Source of the DNA: Bacteroidia bacterium
GTDB lineage: Bacteria; Bacteroidota; Bacteroidia; B-17B0; Aurantibacillaceae
Length of the DNA stretch: 64,000 nucleotides
NCBI GenBank assembly: GCA_016787785.1
Contig: JAEUTO010000002.1
Location: 27,408 to 91,407, forward strand
Direction: 5' to 3'
The stretch's first letter is position 1. Each line of letters begins with the position of its first letter. The notes below the pieces were generated by a model that had not been told where the DNA came from, made no database searches, and saw only the letters and a program-made list of their open reading frames with translations. Shown in pieces: positions 17,677-26,633 of this stretch. The translations under genes were made by a program, and so were the position numbers.

Positions 17677-18735
17677 ATGACTTATATAATTTCAGGGATA
17701 CAACAGGTTGGAATTGGCGTTGCCAACGTTAATGAGGGTTTTAACTGGTATAACAGGCATTTTGGCATGGATGTTCCGGTTTTTGAAGAGGCTGCTGAAG
17801 CTAATTTAATGTTGCCTTACACAGGTGGCAAACCGCATAAACGCCATGCTATTTTAGCAATAAACATGAAAGGCGGCGGCGGTTTCGAGATCTGGCAATA
17901 TACAAGTCGTACGCCACAGGCGGCGGCATTTAAGGCACAATTGGGAGATCTTGGTTTGTTTTGTGCCAAAATGAAGACCGAAAATGTAAAAGCCTCTTAT
18001 GCTTTTTTAAAATCGAAGAATGTGAAACTGCTGGGCGATGTTACAAAGAACCCGGTTGGCAAAGACCACTTTTTTATGGAAGATGCCTTTGGTAATTTAT
18101 TTGAAATTATTGAAGACGACCGTTGGTTCGGAAAAGGTTTAAGAGAGACCGGCGGACCAATAGGAATGATCATTGGCGTAAGTGATATTGAAAGGTCGAT
18201 CAAATTTTATTCTACTGTTTTAGGTTACGATAAAGTTTTGTTTAAAGGCGAAAATAGTTTTGCCGATCTTGCAGTTTTACCCGGTGGCGCTGTAACTGCC
18301 AAGCGCGCCATTTTAACGCACAGTAAAGAACGCGTTGGGCCTTTTTCAAAATTATTTGGCAATAGTTATATTGAATTAGTAGAAGCCAAAAATTACACGC
18401 CCCGCAAAATTTTTGAGAACCGTTTTTGGGGCGATCTTGGTTTTATACATTTATGTTTTGATATTAAAAACATGCCGGCTTTAAAAACTGCTTGCGAAGC
18501 GGAAGGCCATCCATTTACCGTAGATGGCGGTGCCGGCTTTGAAATGGGCGAAGCGGCTGGCCATTTTACCTATATTGAAGATCCGGATGGTGCGTTGATA
18601 GAATTTGTAGAAACTAAAAAAATACCGATCATGAAAAAATGGGGCTGGTATTTAGACCTTAAAAAACGCGCGCCCGAAAAGCCATTACCCAATTGGATGT
18701 TAAAGGCTTTGGGTATGAATAGAAAGAAGGTTTGA
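17677..18735 (+). CDS. VOC (glyoxalase/dioxygenase superfamily) protein
   Basis: A 352-residue protein built from four beta-alpha-beta modules in two VOC domains (about 5-155 and 160-315). Module starts are IQQVGIGVANVNEGFNWYN, LGLFCAKM, PIGMIIGVSDIERSIKFYS and FIHLCFDIKN; module ends carry the expected Glu (FEIWQY, NLFEIIED, YIELVEA, ALIEFVE). Gln replaces the usual first His ligand in module 1, as in human glyoxalase I, while module 3 has no ligand at that point. It is longer than simple glyoxalases and lacks the HPPD C-terminal signature, so 4-hydroxyphenylpyruvate dioxygenase is unlikely. Reaction unknown. It is divergent from kbl. Confidence 0.78.
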   Translation: MTYIISGIQQVGIGVANVNEGFNWYNRHFGMDVPVFEEAAEANLMLPYTGGKPHKRHAILAINMKGGGGFEIWQYTSRTPQAAAFKAQLGDLGLFCAKMKTENVKASYAFLKSKNVKLLGDVTKNPVGKDHFFMEDAFGNLFEIIEDDRWFGKGLRETGGPIGMIIGVSDIERSIKFYSTVLGYDKVLFKGENSFADLAVLPGGAVTAKRAILTHSKERVGPFSKLFGNSYIELVEAKNYTPRKIFENRFWGDLGFIHLCFDIKNMPALKTACEAEGHPFTVDGGAGFEMGEAAGHFTYIEDPDGALIEFVETKKIPIMKKWGWYLDLKKRAPEKPLPNWMLKALGMNRKKV

Positions 18736-18772
18736 TGTTTTACAGGCATGCTTTTTGCGTATCTTTATACAC

Positions 18773-19384
18773 ATGAAGTTAAACCTTATACTTTTTCTTT
18801 TTTTTGTTGGCTTTAAATTTTCGGCGCAGGAAATTGTTTCCTCTTCTACTTCTATTGAATCATGTTTGGATTCTGTTGATTGTTATACCATCAAAGGCCC
18901 TGCCTATTTATTTTATGATGAAAGTAAAAATATTTTTTTTCTGAAAGTTATATTTGCCGATTTTAAAAAAGACGGCGATACCAGCGACACTTGGCTAAAT
19001 AATCCTTCTGATAGCACATTATATTTTAAAGCCGATCTGCAAAAAGAACAATTTCCGGCATTAAGCAACCAAAACACAAAAAGTTTTAAACTGCCCGGGC
19101 AAATATATTTTAATGGCAAGTGGCGCGATCAAAGTATTGTTGTAAATATTTATAGTTCAGAAAATGGCCTCGTTAATACGAGCAATACAAACTCTAATTT
19201 TAAATACGATAACTACAAGGTAAATTTTAGTTTGCCCTTTGTACCCAAACAATTTAAGACCTATGCAAAGTCGCACTACAATAAACAAACCATTACCATT
19301 AATGTTACCCTTGGCCGTATTAACCTTCTGAAACCAGGGATGGAGAACCTTTTGGACGATATTTATTATCTGCCATCACGATAA
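18773..19384 (+). CDS. Hypothetical secreted protein
   Basis: A 203-residue exported protein that I do not recognise. The ATG at 18773 is chosen over an upstream in-frame ATG at 18755 because it gives a clean signal peptide (MKLNLILFLFFVGFKFSAQ). A near-match to the -7 consensus (TATCTTTA, 18760-18767) sits between the two. The mature part is beta-rich with two early cysteines (SCLDSVDCY) and a block LPGQIYFNGKWRDQSIVVNIY that is faintly YceI-like. It has no lipobox and no T9SS domain, so it is probably periplasmic. Confidence 0.6.
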   Translation: MKLNLILFLFFVGFKFSAQEIVSSSTSIESCLDSVDCYTIKGPAYLFYDESKNIFFLKVIFADFKKDGDTSDTWLNNPSDSTLYFKADLQKEQFPALSNQNTKSFKLPGQIYFNGKWRDQSIVVNIYSSENGLVNTSNTNSNFKYDNYKVNFSLPFVPKQFKTYAKSHYNKQTITINVTLGRINLLKPGMENLLDDIYYLPSR

Positions 19385-19388
19385 TTAT

Positions 19389-19410
19389 TTAACCAAAAAG
19401 ACGCCAAGAG
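19389..19410 (+). repeat. Short repeat fragment, TTAACCA type
   Basis: Segment beginning TTAACCAAAAAGACGCCAAG, just upstream of dusB. It resembles the TTAACCACAAAG elements at 7743 and 38333 and is probably a diverged copy of the same dispersed repeat. Confidence 0.35.
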
Positions 19411-19435
19411 CAAAAGTAATACCGTCTAAATTCAC

Positions 19436-19443
19436 TATCTTTG
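19436..19443 (+). promoter_or_regulatory. -7 promoter element TATCTTTG for dusB
   Basis: Perfect TAnnTTTG match ending four bases before the GTG start at 19448; a leaderless transcript is implied. Confidence 0.6.
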
Positions 19444-19447
19444 CGGC

Positions 19448-20440
19448 GTGATAAAGATCGGCCCTAAAATAGAACTTCCTGATTTTCCTTTATTACTTGC
19501 GCCTATGGAGGATGTGAGTGATCCGCCCTTTCGTTTGGTTTGCAAACAATATGGCGCTGATCTTATGTACACTGAATTCATCAGCAGCGAAGGTTTAATT
19601 CGTGACGCCATCAAAAGTCGCAAGAAACTAGACATTTTTGACTATGAACGTCCTATTGGTATACAGATATTTGGTGGCGATGAAGAAGCTATGGCCTTAT
19701 CAGGAAAAATTGTAGATGCTGCAAATCCCGATATTGTAGATATTAATTTTGGATGCCCGGTAAAAAAAGTAGTTTGCAAAGGCGCGGGCGCGGGCGTTTT
19801 AAAAGATGTTGATCTAATGGTGCGCTTAACCAAAGCTGTAATAAAAAGCACTTCTTTACCGGTTACCGTTAAAACACGTTTAGGTTGGGATGATGCTACT
19901 ATTAATATTATGGAAGTGGCAGAACGCTTACAGGACATAGGAATTCAGGCATTATCTATACACGGCCGCACACGCCAGCAAATGTACAAAGGCTCTGCCA
20001 ATTGGGAACCCATTGCAGCGGTAAAAAATAATCCGCGTATTAAAATTCCAATATTTGGCAATGGCGATATTGATAGTCCCGAAAAAGCATTAGAGTATAA
20101 GAACAGGTATGGTATTGATGGCATTATGATAGGTCGGGCTGCCATTGGCTATCCCTGGATCTTTAACGAGATAAAACATTTTTTTAAAACAGGCGAGCAT
20201 TTAGCAAAACCTACCATTGCAAACCGCGTAGAAGTTTGTAAACTGCATTTACAAAAATCGGTAGAGTGGAAAGGTGAAAAATTAGGTTTGCTAGAAATGC
20301 GCAATCACTATTCAAACTATTTCAGAGGCATTCCAAATTTTAAAGACACGCGTACAAAACTAGTAACGCTTAACTCTTCTGCAGAGTTATTTGATCTTTT
20401 AGACAGCGTAACGCAAATGCCCGAATTACAATCCATTTAA
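19448..20440 (+). CDS. dusB: tRNA-dihydrouridine synthase (DusB type)
   Basis: FMN-dependent reduction of uridine to dihydrouridine in the tRNA D-loop. The 330 residues hold an N-terminal TIM barrel: LLAPMEDVSDPPFR, GIQIFGGD, DINFGCPVKKVVCKGAGAGVL with the catalytic Cys, VTVKTRLGWDD, SIHGRTRQQMYKGSANW and FGNGDIDSPEKA, then GIDGIMIGRAAIGYPWIF. A C-terminal helical domain covers about 240-330. The start is a GTG set four bases behind a perfect -7 element, so the longer start options upstream are excluded. The nearest regulatory partner fis, seen in enterobacteria, is absent. Confidence 0.92.
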   Translation: MIKIGPKIELPDFPLLLAPMEDVSDPPFRLVCKQYGADLMYTEFISSEGLIRDAIKSRKKLDIFDYERPIGIQIFGGDEEAMALSGKIVDAANPDIVDINFGCPVKKVVCKGAGAGVLKDVDLMVRLTKAVIKSTSLPVTVKTRLGWDDATINIMEVAERLQDIGIQALSIHGRTRQQMYKGSANWEPIAAVKNNPRIKIPIFGNGDIDSPEKALEYKNRYGIDGIMIGRAAIGYPWIFNEIKHFFKTGEHLAKPTIANRVEVCKLHLQKSVEWKGEKLGLLEMRNHYSNYFRGIPNFKDTRTKLVTLNSSAELFDLLDSVTQMPELQSI

Positions 20441-20562
20441 GTTTTTGTTTAAAAACAACTCCTTATTTTTTATTTCATCTGTTATAAACAGTTCGTAAAT
20501 TGTTTAGTAACTTTTTATTCTGGCATGGCTTTTACATGTTCCTGTAAAGAAATATAATTACC

Positions 20563-20859
20563 ATGTCAGATCTAAAAAAGAAGGTTGAGAAAAATTCTCA
20601 AACTAAAAAAGCGGAAACACCTGCTTCTAAAAAAGAAGAAGGTAGTGCCTTGAGAAATCAAGGTGAAAATAAAAACAATGTAAAAAATAATGATGAGGAA
20701 CATAATAAAGGCGGTCATTTAAAAAACAACAAGGGTATGGGCAAAGGTTTCGATGGCCCAAACTATTACGAGAATGAGCAGCCCTCTAAAGAAGAAACTG
20801 ATCCTGAAGAGCCAAAAAAAAGATCTAAAAGGCCCAGGCGAAAAATAAATAGCAACTAA
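20563..20859 (+). CDS. Small disordered charged protein, hypothetical
   Basis: A 98-residue, highly charged low-complexity protein, rich in Lys, Glu and Asn, with no hydrophobic core. A conserved-looking patch near the middle (GMGKGFDGPNYYENEQPS) stands out against the flanking Lys/Glu tracts, and the tail is basic (KKRSKRPRRKINSN). It is probably intrinsically disordered, perhaps nucleic-acid binding or stress related, but that is inference. It has 122 bases of upstream gap and its own promoter is likely. Confidence 0.55.
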   Translation: MSDLKKKVEKNSQTKKAETPASKKEEGSALRNQGENKNNVKNNDEEHNKGGHLKNNKGMGKGFDGPNYYENEQPSKEETDPEEPKKRSKRPRRKINSN

Positions 20860-21013
20860 TTTTGTACTTATTAGGTTACGCCTATTTTGGGAAAGTTATT
20901 TCCCGCTCTGCTTTTTTCAGAGGAATTTAAGCTTCTATTTAGTATAAAACGACAAAAACCTAACTGGCATCATTATATCATATAACCAATAAATAAATCT
21001 AAAAAAAACGAAA

Positions 21014-21586
21014 ATGATCACTATAAAAAAAATTACTACCGCTATTGCTGTTTTAGGCTTTGCTATAACGCTTACAACTTCTTGTTCAGATAACAAAGAT
21101 GCTAAGGAAGTTGCTGAGGAGACAAATGAAGAAAATCTCGGTCGCAAAGAAGAAAAGGATGCTGACCATTTAGTAGAAGCCTATTCTGCCAACATGTATG
21201 AAATTAAAGCTTCAGAAAATGCAGCGCTAAATGCATCAACCACTGAGGTAAAAAAGATTGCAACATTGATGATAGAAGCGCATGGGAAAATGAATGTAGA
21301 TATTGAAAAACTTGCTGCTACAAAATCTATTACCCTTCCTAATGATCTTACATTTGAGCAGAGAAACGACCTTGAAAAAATTACTGAAAAAACGGGAGTA
21401 GATTATGACAAAGTTTATATTTCTAAAATGAAGGATAAACACGAAGACGCGCTTGAGATGCTTAACAAAATATCGGAAAAAAGTAACGATGCTGAAATTA
21501 AAAGCTGGGCACAACAAACGGCACCGGAAGTTAGCGCCCATTTAGAAATGGTGAAAGCAGCCGATGAAAATTTAAAGAACAGATAA
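21014..21586 (+). CDS. DUF4142 domain lipoprotein
   Basis: A 190-residue exported protein with a lipobox at Cys24 (ITLTTSC). The mature part is all-helical and matches the DUF4142 (ferritin-like) pattern: FVxxAxxSNMYEIKAS ... A ... STTEVKKIATLMIEAHGKMN, then a second helix pair ending WAQQTAPEVSAHLEMVKAAD. Members of this family are often found in stress or envelope contexts; the function is unknown. An independent gene ended by a strong terminator, with a long AT-rich leader. Confidence 0.85.
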   Translation: MITIKKITTAIAVLGFAITLTTSCSDNKDAKEVAEETNEENLGRKEEKDADHLVEAYSANMYEIKASENAALNASTTEVKKIATLMIEAHGKMNVDIEKLAATKSITLPNDLTFEQRNDLEKITEKTGVDYDKVYISKMKDKHEDALEMLNKISEKSNDAEIKSWAQQTAPEVSAHLEMVKAADENLKNR

Positions 21587-21600
21587 AAAGAAAATAAATT

Positions 21601-21632
21601 AAAAAGGGCTTCAAAATTTGAAGCCCTTTTTT
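21601..21632. terminator. Bidirectional terminator between the DUF4142 gene and purL
   Basis: Perfect hairpin with arms GGGCTTCAAA and TTTGAAGCCC flanked by an A-run and a T-run, between two convergent genes. Confidence 0.93.
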
Positions 21633-21664
21633 ATGGATACTATTTTCGTGTGCTTGTAGAACTT

Positions 21665-23896
21665 TTAATTCATATATCCTTCTATACTTGTATCAAAAGA
21701 GTGCTTGTAATCACTAACGGTTCCGTAATTTACAGAATCAATAATTACTGATTTGCCTTTTACCACTCCTAACTTAATGAATGGCACGTTTAATTGTTTT
21801 AATTCTGTTTCCAGCTTAAGTTTATTGCTTTCCGAAGCGCTTACTACTACTCTGCTTTGAGCCTCGCCAAAAAGAAAAGCATCTTTACGGATAGAAATTT
21901 CGGTATTGATCTCGAAACCCAAATTATTAACCATGGCGCTTTCCAACATGGTCATAAATAAACCCCCATCGCTAATGTCGTGAGCAGAATTAATTAATTT
22001 GTATTTGATAACAGATTTAATTGCATTTTGCACATTATACTCCGTATCTAAATTAAAATAAGGCGCAGGACTGTTTTTTACCTTACAAAAACTGTATAAA
22101 TATTCCGACGAAGAAATATCATTTTTGCTTTCACCAATTAAATAAATAGAGTCGCCTTCATTTTTAAAGTCTAACGTTGTTTGCAGCGCTTTGTCTTCTA
22201 AAATACCTATCATTCCAATAGTAGGCGTTGGAAAAACCGGCCCTTCATAACTCGATTGATTATAAAAACTAACATTACCCCCTGTTACCGGTGTTTGGAA
22301 TTTTAAGCAGGCACTGCTCATTCCTTTTATTGCGCCAACAAATTGCCAGTACACTTCAGGATTGTAAGGATTACCAAAATTTAAACAATTGGTAACCGCA
22401 CTTGGTATACCGCCGCTACAAACAATATTACGGGCCGCTTCGCTCACGGCAATAGCACAGCCTATTTCAGGGTCAGCATTTACGTAGCGTGCGTTGCAAT
22501 CTACCGTCATTGCTAAACCTTTCTTGCTGCCCTTAATATTTACAATAGCCGCATCGCTTGGTTTATTAGTGCTCATGTTGATTGTTCCAACCATGCTATC
22601 GTATTGATTGTAGATCCAGCGCTTGCTTGCTAAATTTGGGTGTTTAGCCAAATGCTGCATAATAGGTTTAAGATCGGTTGGTTCAAATACAGAGTTAATG
22701 TCAAATTTTTTAGACTCCGCATAATACGCGGGCTCTTTATAATCGCGCTTGTAAATTGGGGCACCGCCACCTAATACCAATACGCCTGCAGGCACATCAG
22801 CCACCAGCTCATCGTTCATATAATATTTTAAACGGTCGCCGGTTGTTACTTCTCCTATTTGTTCGCAGTTTAGGTCCCATTTATCAAACACCGCTTTTAC
22901 AAGATCTTCTTTTCCTTTTTCAACAACAACCAACATGCGTTCCTGCGATTCAGACAATAGGATCTCGAAAGGATGCATGCCTGCCTGGCGTGTAGGCACT
23001 TTATGCAACCAAATGTTCATGCCGTGCTCACCTTTAGCACTCATTTCTGATGTTGAACAGGTAATACCTGCTGCTCCCATATCCTGCATGCCAATAACGG
23101 CGCCGGTTTTAATAACTTCTAAAGTGGCCTCTAATAATAATTTTTCCTGGAAAGGATCGCCAACTTGCACAGATGGTAGGTCTTTCGCCGAATCTTCGGT
23201 AAGATCTTTACTGGCAAATGCAGCTCCCGCAATACCATCTTTACCGGTTGAAGAACCAACAATAAACACCGGATTGCCCGCTCCATAAGAGGTTGCGCTA
23301 ACCGTTTCGCCTTGTTTTACAATGCCCACGCTCATGGCATTTACCAAAGGATTAACATTATAACACTCATCAAAAAATACTTCTCCGCCAACGGTTGGTA
23401 TACCAAAAGCATTGCCGTAATCGCCAATACCCTTAACTACGCCCTTAAGCAACCATTGTGTTTTTGCAGAACTAAGATCGCCAAAACGTAATGAGTTTAA
23501 TTGCGCTATTGGGCGTGCACCCATCGTAAATATATCGCGGTTAATACCGCCAACCCCTGTTGCAGCGCCCTGATAGGGCTCTATAGCACTAGGGTGATTA
23601 TGCGATTCTATTTTAAAGCAACAGGCCAGGCCATCACCAATATCAACTAAACCGGCGTTTTCTTCACCTGCTTTTGCGAGCATGTGCGGTCCGTCTTTTG
23701 GTAACGTTTTTAACCAGGTAATTGAATTCTTGTAAGAACAGTGTTCGCTCCACATAACAGAAAAGATTGAAACCTCAGTAAAATTAGGGGTTCTGCCAAG
23801 TATTTCTTTTATTCTGTCAAATTCTTCGGGTAAAAGGCCAAGGTTTTTTGCTGCTTCCACATCAGCTAACTGCTCTGAATATTTTAGTGTTGCCAT
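21665..23896 (-). CDS. purL: Phosphoribosylformylglycinamidine synthase subunit PurL
   Basis: Fourth step of purine synthesis: FGAR plus glutamine and ATP to FGAM. The 743 residues match the small PurL, which needs separate PurQ and PurS, not the long proteobacterial fusion. Motifs: [11 protein letters not shown] (catalytic His region), [21 protein letters not shown] (ATP/metal), [32 protein letters not shown] and the second-domain ATP site near [13 protein letters not shown]. purQ and purS are not in the window. The divergent TPR phosphatase gene starts 159 bases away. Confidence 0.95.
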   Translation of the reverse strand: MATLKYSEQLADVEAAKNLGLLPEEFDRIKEILGRTPNFTEVSIFSVMWSEHCSYKNSITWLKTLPKDGPHMLAKAGEENAGLVDIGDGLACCFKIESHNHPSAIEPYQGAATGVGGINRDIFTMGARPIAQLNSLRFGDLSSAKTQWLLKGVVKGIGDYGNAFGIPTVGGEVFFDECYNVNPLVNAMSVGIVKQGETVSATSYGAGNPVFIVGSSTGKDGIAGAAFASKDLTEDSAKDLPSVQVGDPFQEKLLLEATLEVIKTGAVIGMQDMGAAGITCSTSEMSAKGEHGMNIWLHKVPTRQAGMHPFEILLSESQERMLVVVEKGKEDLVKAVFDKWDLNCEQIGEVTTGDRLKYYMNDELVADVPAGVLVLGGGAPIYKRDYKEPAYYAESKKFDINSVFEPTDLKPIMQHLAKHPNLASKRWIYNQYDSMVGTINMSTNKPSDAAIVNIKGSKKGLAMTVDCNARYVNADPEIGCAIAVSEAARNIVCSGGIPSAVTNCLNFGNPYNPEVYWQFVGAIKGMSSACLKFQTPVTGGNVSFYNQSSYEGPVFPTPTIGMIGILEDKALQTTLDFKNEGDSIYLIGESKNDISSSEYLYSFCKVKNSPAPYFNLDTEYNVQNAIKSVIKYKLINSAHDISDGGLFMTMLESAMVNNLGFEINTEISIRKDAFLFGEAQSRVVVSASESNKLKLETELKQLNVPFIKLGVVKGKSVIIDSVNYGTVSDYKHSFDTSIEGYMN

Positions 23897-24054
23897 AATT
23901 AAAATTAAGCATTAAAGATATTGATTTTAAAGGCTTCCCAAACGATTTTTTAATGAACAAATTGCAAGGAAATGAGGTAATAACTGTTAAAAAATATTTT
24001 TGCTCCTTGTAAATTTATGCTAATTTTAGTTTTCCTTCGCTCTATAATTACTTA

Positions 24055-26256
24055 GTGAAATTTATTCAAAAAAATATACTTTGCCTTTTTTTTCTTTTTT
24101 TCTTTTTTGAAAAAGAGAATTTAACTGCGCAAGGTCAAACGATAGATTCACTACAATTAGTTATAAAAACATTAAATGCCGAATCTTCCTCGGCAAGTTT
24201 AGATGATACCATAAGAATAAACGCCTTAATTAGCTTAAGCAAAGAATATGTTGGCCTGAGAGATTACGGTAAAGCCATTAAATACGCCAGTATTGCTAAA
24301 ATAATTTCCGAAAAACTAGTGGCAGCAGTAGAAATTTCTGTTTCAAAAAGTTGGTTAGCCAACGCTTACCAAAGTATTGCTTACGCCTTTGAAAATCAGG
24401 AAAATTACGCCAACGCACTATCACAATACAAAAAAGAACTAACGTTAAGGGAAGAAGTTGGTAACAATTACAGGACGGCTTTATGCCTCAATAAAATTGG
24501 AGAGCTGTACAATTACCAGGATAATTTTGCCGCCTCTATGGATTATTATTACCGTGCGCTAAAATTAATTGACGAGGTTAATTACAAAGATGAGATACTT
24601 ACCATTTATAACAACCTGGGAATTACTTACGACCGACAAAGAAATTATGATAAATCGTTGGAATATTACAACAAAGTTTTAAAATTAAGTACAGAGATCG
24701 GCGACCAAGCTACCCTTGGTATTTCCTACTCTAATATTGGAACCGTTTATGCCGAGCAAGGTAAATTTGATAAATCATTGGTTTATTTTTTTAAATTTTT
24801 AAAGATCGCTGAAGTATCTAAAAATATAAGAAATGTAGCCATTGCATATTTGAACATCTCAAACGTGTACGAAATGCAAGGCGATTTTGACAGGTCCTTC
24901 GCTACACAATTTAAAGCCTTAAAGATCTTAGAAGAAATTGGCAATCAGGGAGAGCTGGCCTTAATAAATTCAAATATTGGCGTTTCGTTCATGTCTAAAG
25001 CAAAAAGAACTTCCGTTGGAAAAAGTGGAAATTTACGGGAGGCGAAAAAATATTTCAATATTGGTTTACAATTGTATCAAAAGATCGGACAGATAGAGGG
25101 CATAAGCCAATCGTATGATTACTTATCTGAATTAGAAGAGTTAATGGGCAACCATCAGGCTTCTTTACAAAATTATAAAATGCATATACAATACAGGGAT
25201 AGTTTAACTAAACTCATTGATAATGAAAAAAGCATACGTGCTGAAATGAATTATGAATTTGAACAAAAAGAAAATATAACAAGATTAGAACAAGAGCGGA
25301 AAGAAGATGCTGCCAAGCAAATAAGCAACAAGCAAAAACAATTGTTGAATTTATTTATTGTTGCATTTATTTTTATGGTAATACTTGCCGTTTTAATTTT
25401 TAGAAGCAATCGCCACAAACAAAAAGCAAATAAAATTATAACCCTGCAAAAAATAGAAGTTGAACGTCAAAAAAGCCTGGTAGAAGAAAAACAAAGCCAG
25501 ATCCTTTCAAGCATTAGTTATGCTAAACGTATTCAGGAATCTATTTTAATTTCAGAAGACGAAATTACGGCGCACATTCCAAATTTATTTATTACCTACC
25601 TTCCAAAAGATATTGTAAGTGGCGATTTTTACTGGTACTCAAAACAAGGCCACGAATCATTTATTGTTGTTGCAGATTGTACAGGCCATGGTGTGCCTGG
25701 CGCTTTTTTAAGCATGGTAGGCAGCACGTTATTGAATGAGATCATCATTCACAAAAAAATTCACGATCCTGCACTGATCATCAATTCACTGGCAACTGGC
25801 CTTTCAGGCACATTGGCGAATAAAGAAAAGGATGAATTAAATACGGATGGTATGGATATTTCCATCTGCAAGATCGATCATATTACCAGAAAATTATATT
25901 TTGCCGGAGCTAACCAATCTATTTTTATTGTAGATAATTATAATACAAAAGAAATTAAACCGCAGATCAGTTCTATTAATGGCATTTTTGCGATAGATAA
26001 AACTGAAAAGATAACCTCTGTTGAAATAGACCTGAGAGATGGCATAATGGTTTATATGTCTACCGATGGCTATGTAGACCAAATTGGCGAAGAAACACAA
26101 AAGAAATATCTAACATCGCGTTACGAAAAATTATTGGGGCAAATACATACACTATCCGTTGAAAAACAAAAGTACATGCTTGAAGAGACATTTGACGAAT
26201 GGAAAGGCGATTCCAAACAAATTGATGATGTATTGATAATTGGTTTTAAGATCTAG
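24055..26256 (+). CDS. TPR sensor with SpoIIE/PP2C-type phosphatase domain (SiaA-like)
   Basis: A 733-residue membrane signalling protein. N-terminal signal peptide (about 1-25, ending LTAQ), then TPR repeats (about 60-380) expected in the periplasm, a short coiled coil, one transmembrane segment at about 428-448, a second coiled coil with the linker SISYAKRIQESIL, and a cytoplasmic PP2C-like domain (about 505-733). Metal-binding motifs are intact: SGDFYW (about 522), DCTGHGVPGAF (about 541), STDGYVDQ (about 668) and QIDDVLI (about 721). It is convergent with, and two bases from, the SiaC-like gene, suggesting that SiaC-like phosphoprotein as substrate by analogy with SiaA-SiaC. Start is a GTG. 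Confidence 0.85.
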   Translation: MKFIQKNILCLFFLFFFFEKENLTAQGQTIDSLQLVIKTLNAESSSASLDDTIRINALISLSKEYVGLRDYGKAIKYASIAKIISEKLVAAVEISVSKSWLANAYQSIAYAFENQENYANALSQYKKELTLREEVGNNYRTALCLNKIGELYNYQDNFAASMDYYYRALKLIDEVNYKDEILTIYNNLGITYDRQRNYDKSLEYYNKVLKLSTEIGDQATLGISYSNIGTVYAEQGKFDKSLVYFFKFLKIAEVSKNIRNVAIAYLNISNVYEMQGDFDRSFATQFKALKILEEIGNQGELALINSNIGVSFMSKAKRTSVGKSGNLREAKKYFNIGLQLYQKIGQIEGISQSYDYLSELEELMGNHQASLQNYKMHIQYRDSLTKLIDNEKSIRAEMNYEFEQKENITRLEQERKEDAAKQISNKQKQLLNLFIVAFIFMVILAVLIFRSNRHKQKANKIITLQKIEVERQKSLVEEKQSQILSSISYAKRIQESILISEDEITAHIPNLFITYLPKDIVSGDFYWYSKQGHESFIVVADCTGHGVPGAFLSMVGSTLLNEIIIHKKIHDPALIINSLATGLSGTLANKEKDELNTDGMDISICKIDHITRKLYFAGANQSIFIVDNYNTKEIKPQISSINGIFAIDKTEKITSVEIDLRDGIMVYMSTDGYVDQIGEETQKKYLTSRYEKLLGQIHTLSVEKQKYMLEETFDEWKGDSKQIDDVLIIGFKI

Positions 26257-26258
26257 AT

Positions 26259-26630
26259 CTAAACTTCGTTGAAAATAAATTTCATGCTGGTTAATTGCTC
26301 CAGCCTCTTACCTGTTTGAAGCATATCAACATCTCCCTTGTCGTAATTCCAGTTTAAATTCACCTTTTTATTTTGTTTTAGCTGGTCAAATAAAAGGATC
26401 ATTTTCATTATTTGTTTTGTAGAGGAAGTGCTGATGTAATCAAAATGAAAAACAACATTCGTTTCCTCCTTTGGAGATCTTAGATATTCATTTACGTATT
26501 CGATCAGCGGCTCGTAAAACAGAATTGCATTTTCCGGCAGAGAACGTTTTGAGATCTCAAAAATACCTTTATCATTATCAAACAATACACAAGGTAAATC
26601 TTCGGTTGCTTGTAAATCTAATATTGCCAT
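26259..26630 (-). CDS. SiaC-like regulatory phosphoprotein (DUF1987)
   Basis: A 123-residue protein of the DUF1987/SiaC family. In Pseudomonas aeruginosa SiaC is phosphorylated at Thr68 by SiaB and dephosphorylated by SiaA, and in its free form activates the diguanylate cyclase SiaD. Here the stretch HFDYISTSSTKQIMKM places a Thr at position 68 by my count, in the same SxxS/T context, followed by a helix as in STAS-like partner-switch proteins. The gene starts three bases after the double-kinase gene, an operon pair, and ends two bases from the convergent phosphatase gene. The partner or output here is not known. Confidence 0.85.
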   Translation of the reverse strand: MAILDLQATEDLPCVLFDNDKGIFEISKRSLPENAILFYEPLIEYVNEYLRSPKEETNVVFHFDYISTSSTKQIMKMILLFDQLKQNKKVNLNWNYDKGDVDMLQTGKRLEQLTSMKFIFNEV

Positions 26631-26633
26631 GCT

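Noticed and set aside
17677..18735. 4-hydroxyphenylpyruvate dioxygenase annotation for the VOC protein
   Set aside because: The two-domain VOC architecture fits, but the HPPD C-terminal metal-binding signature is not visible.
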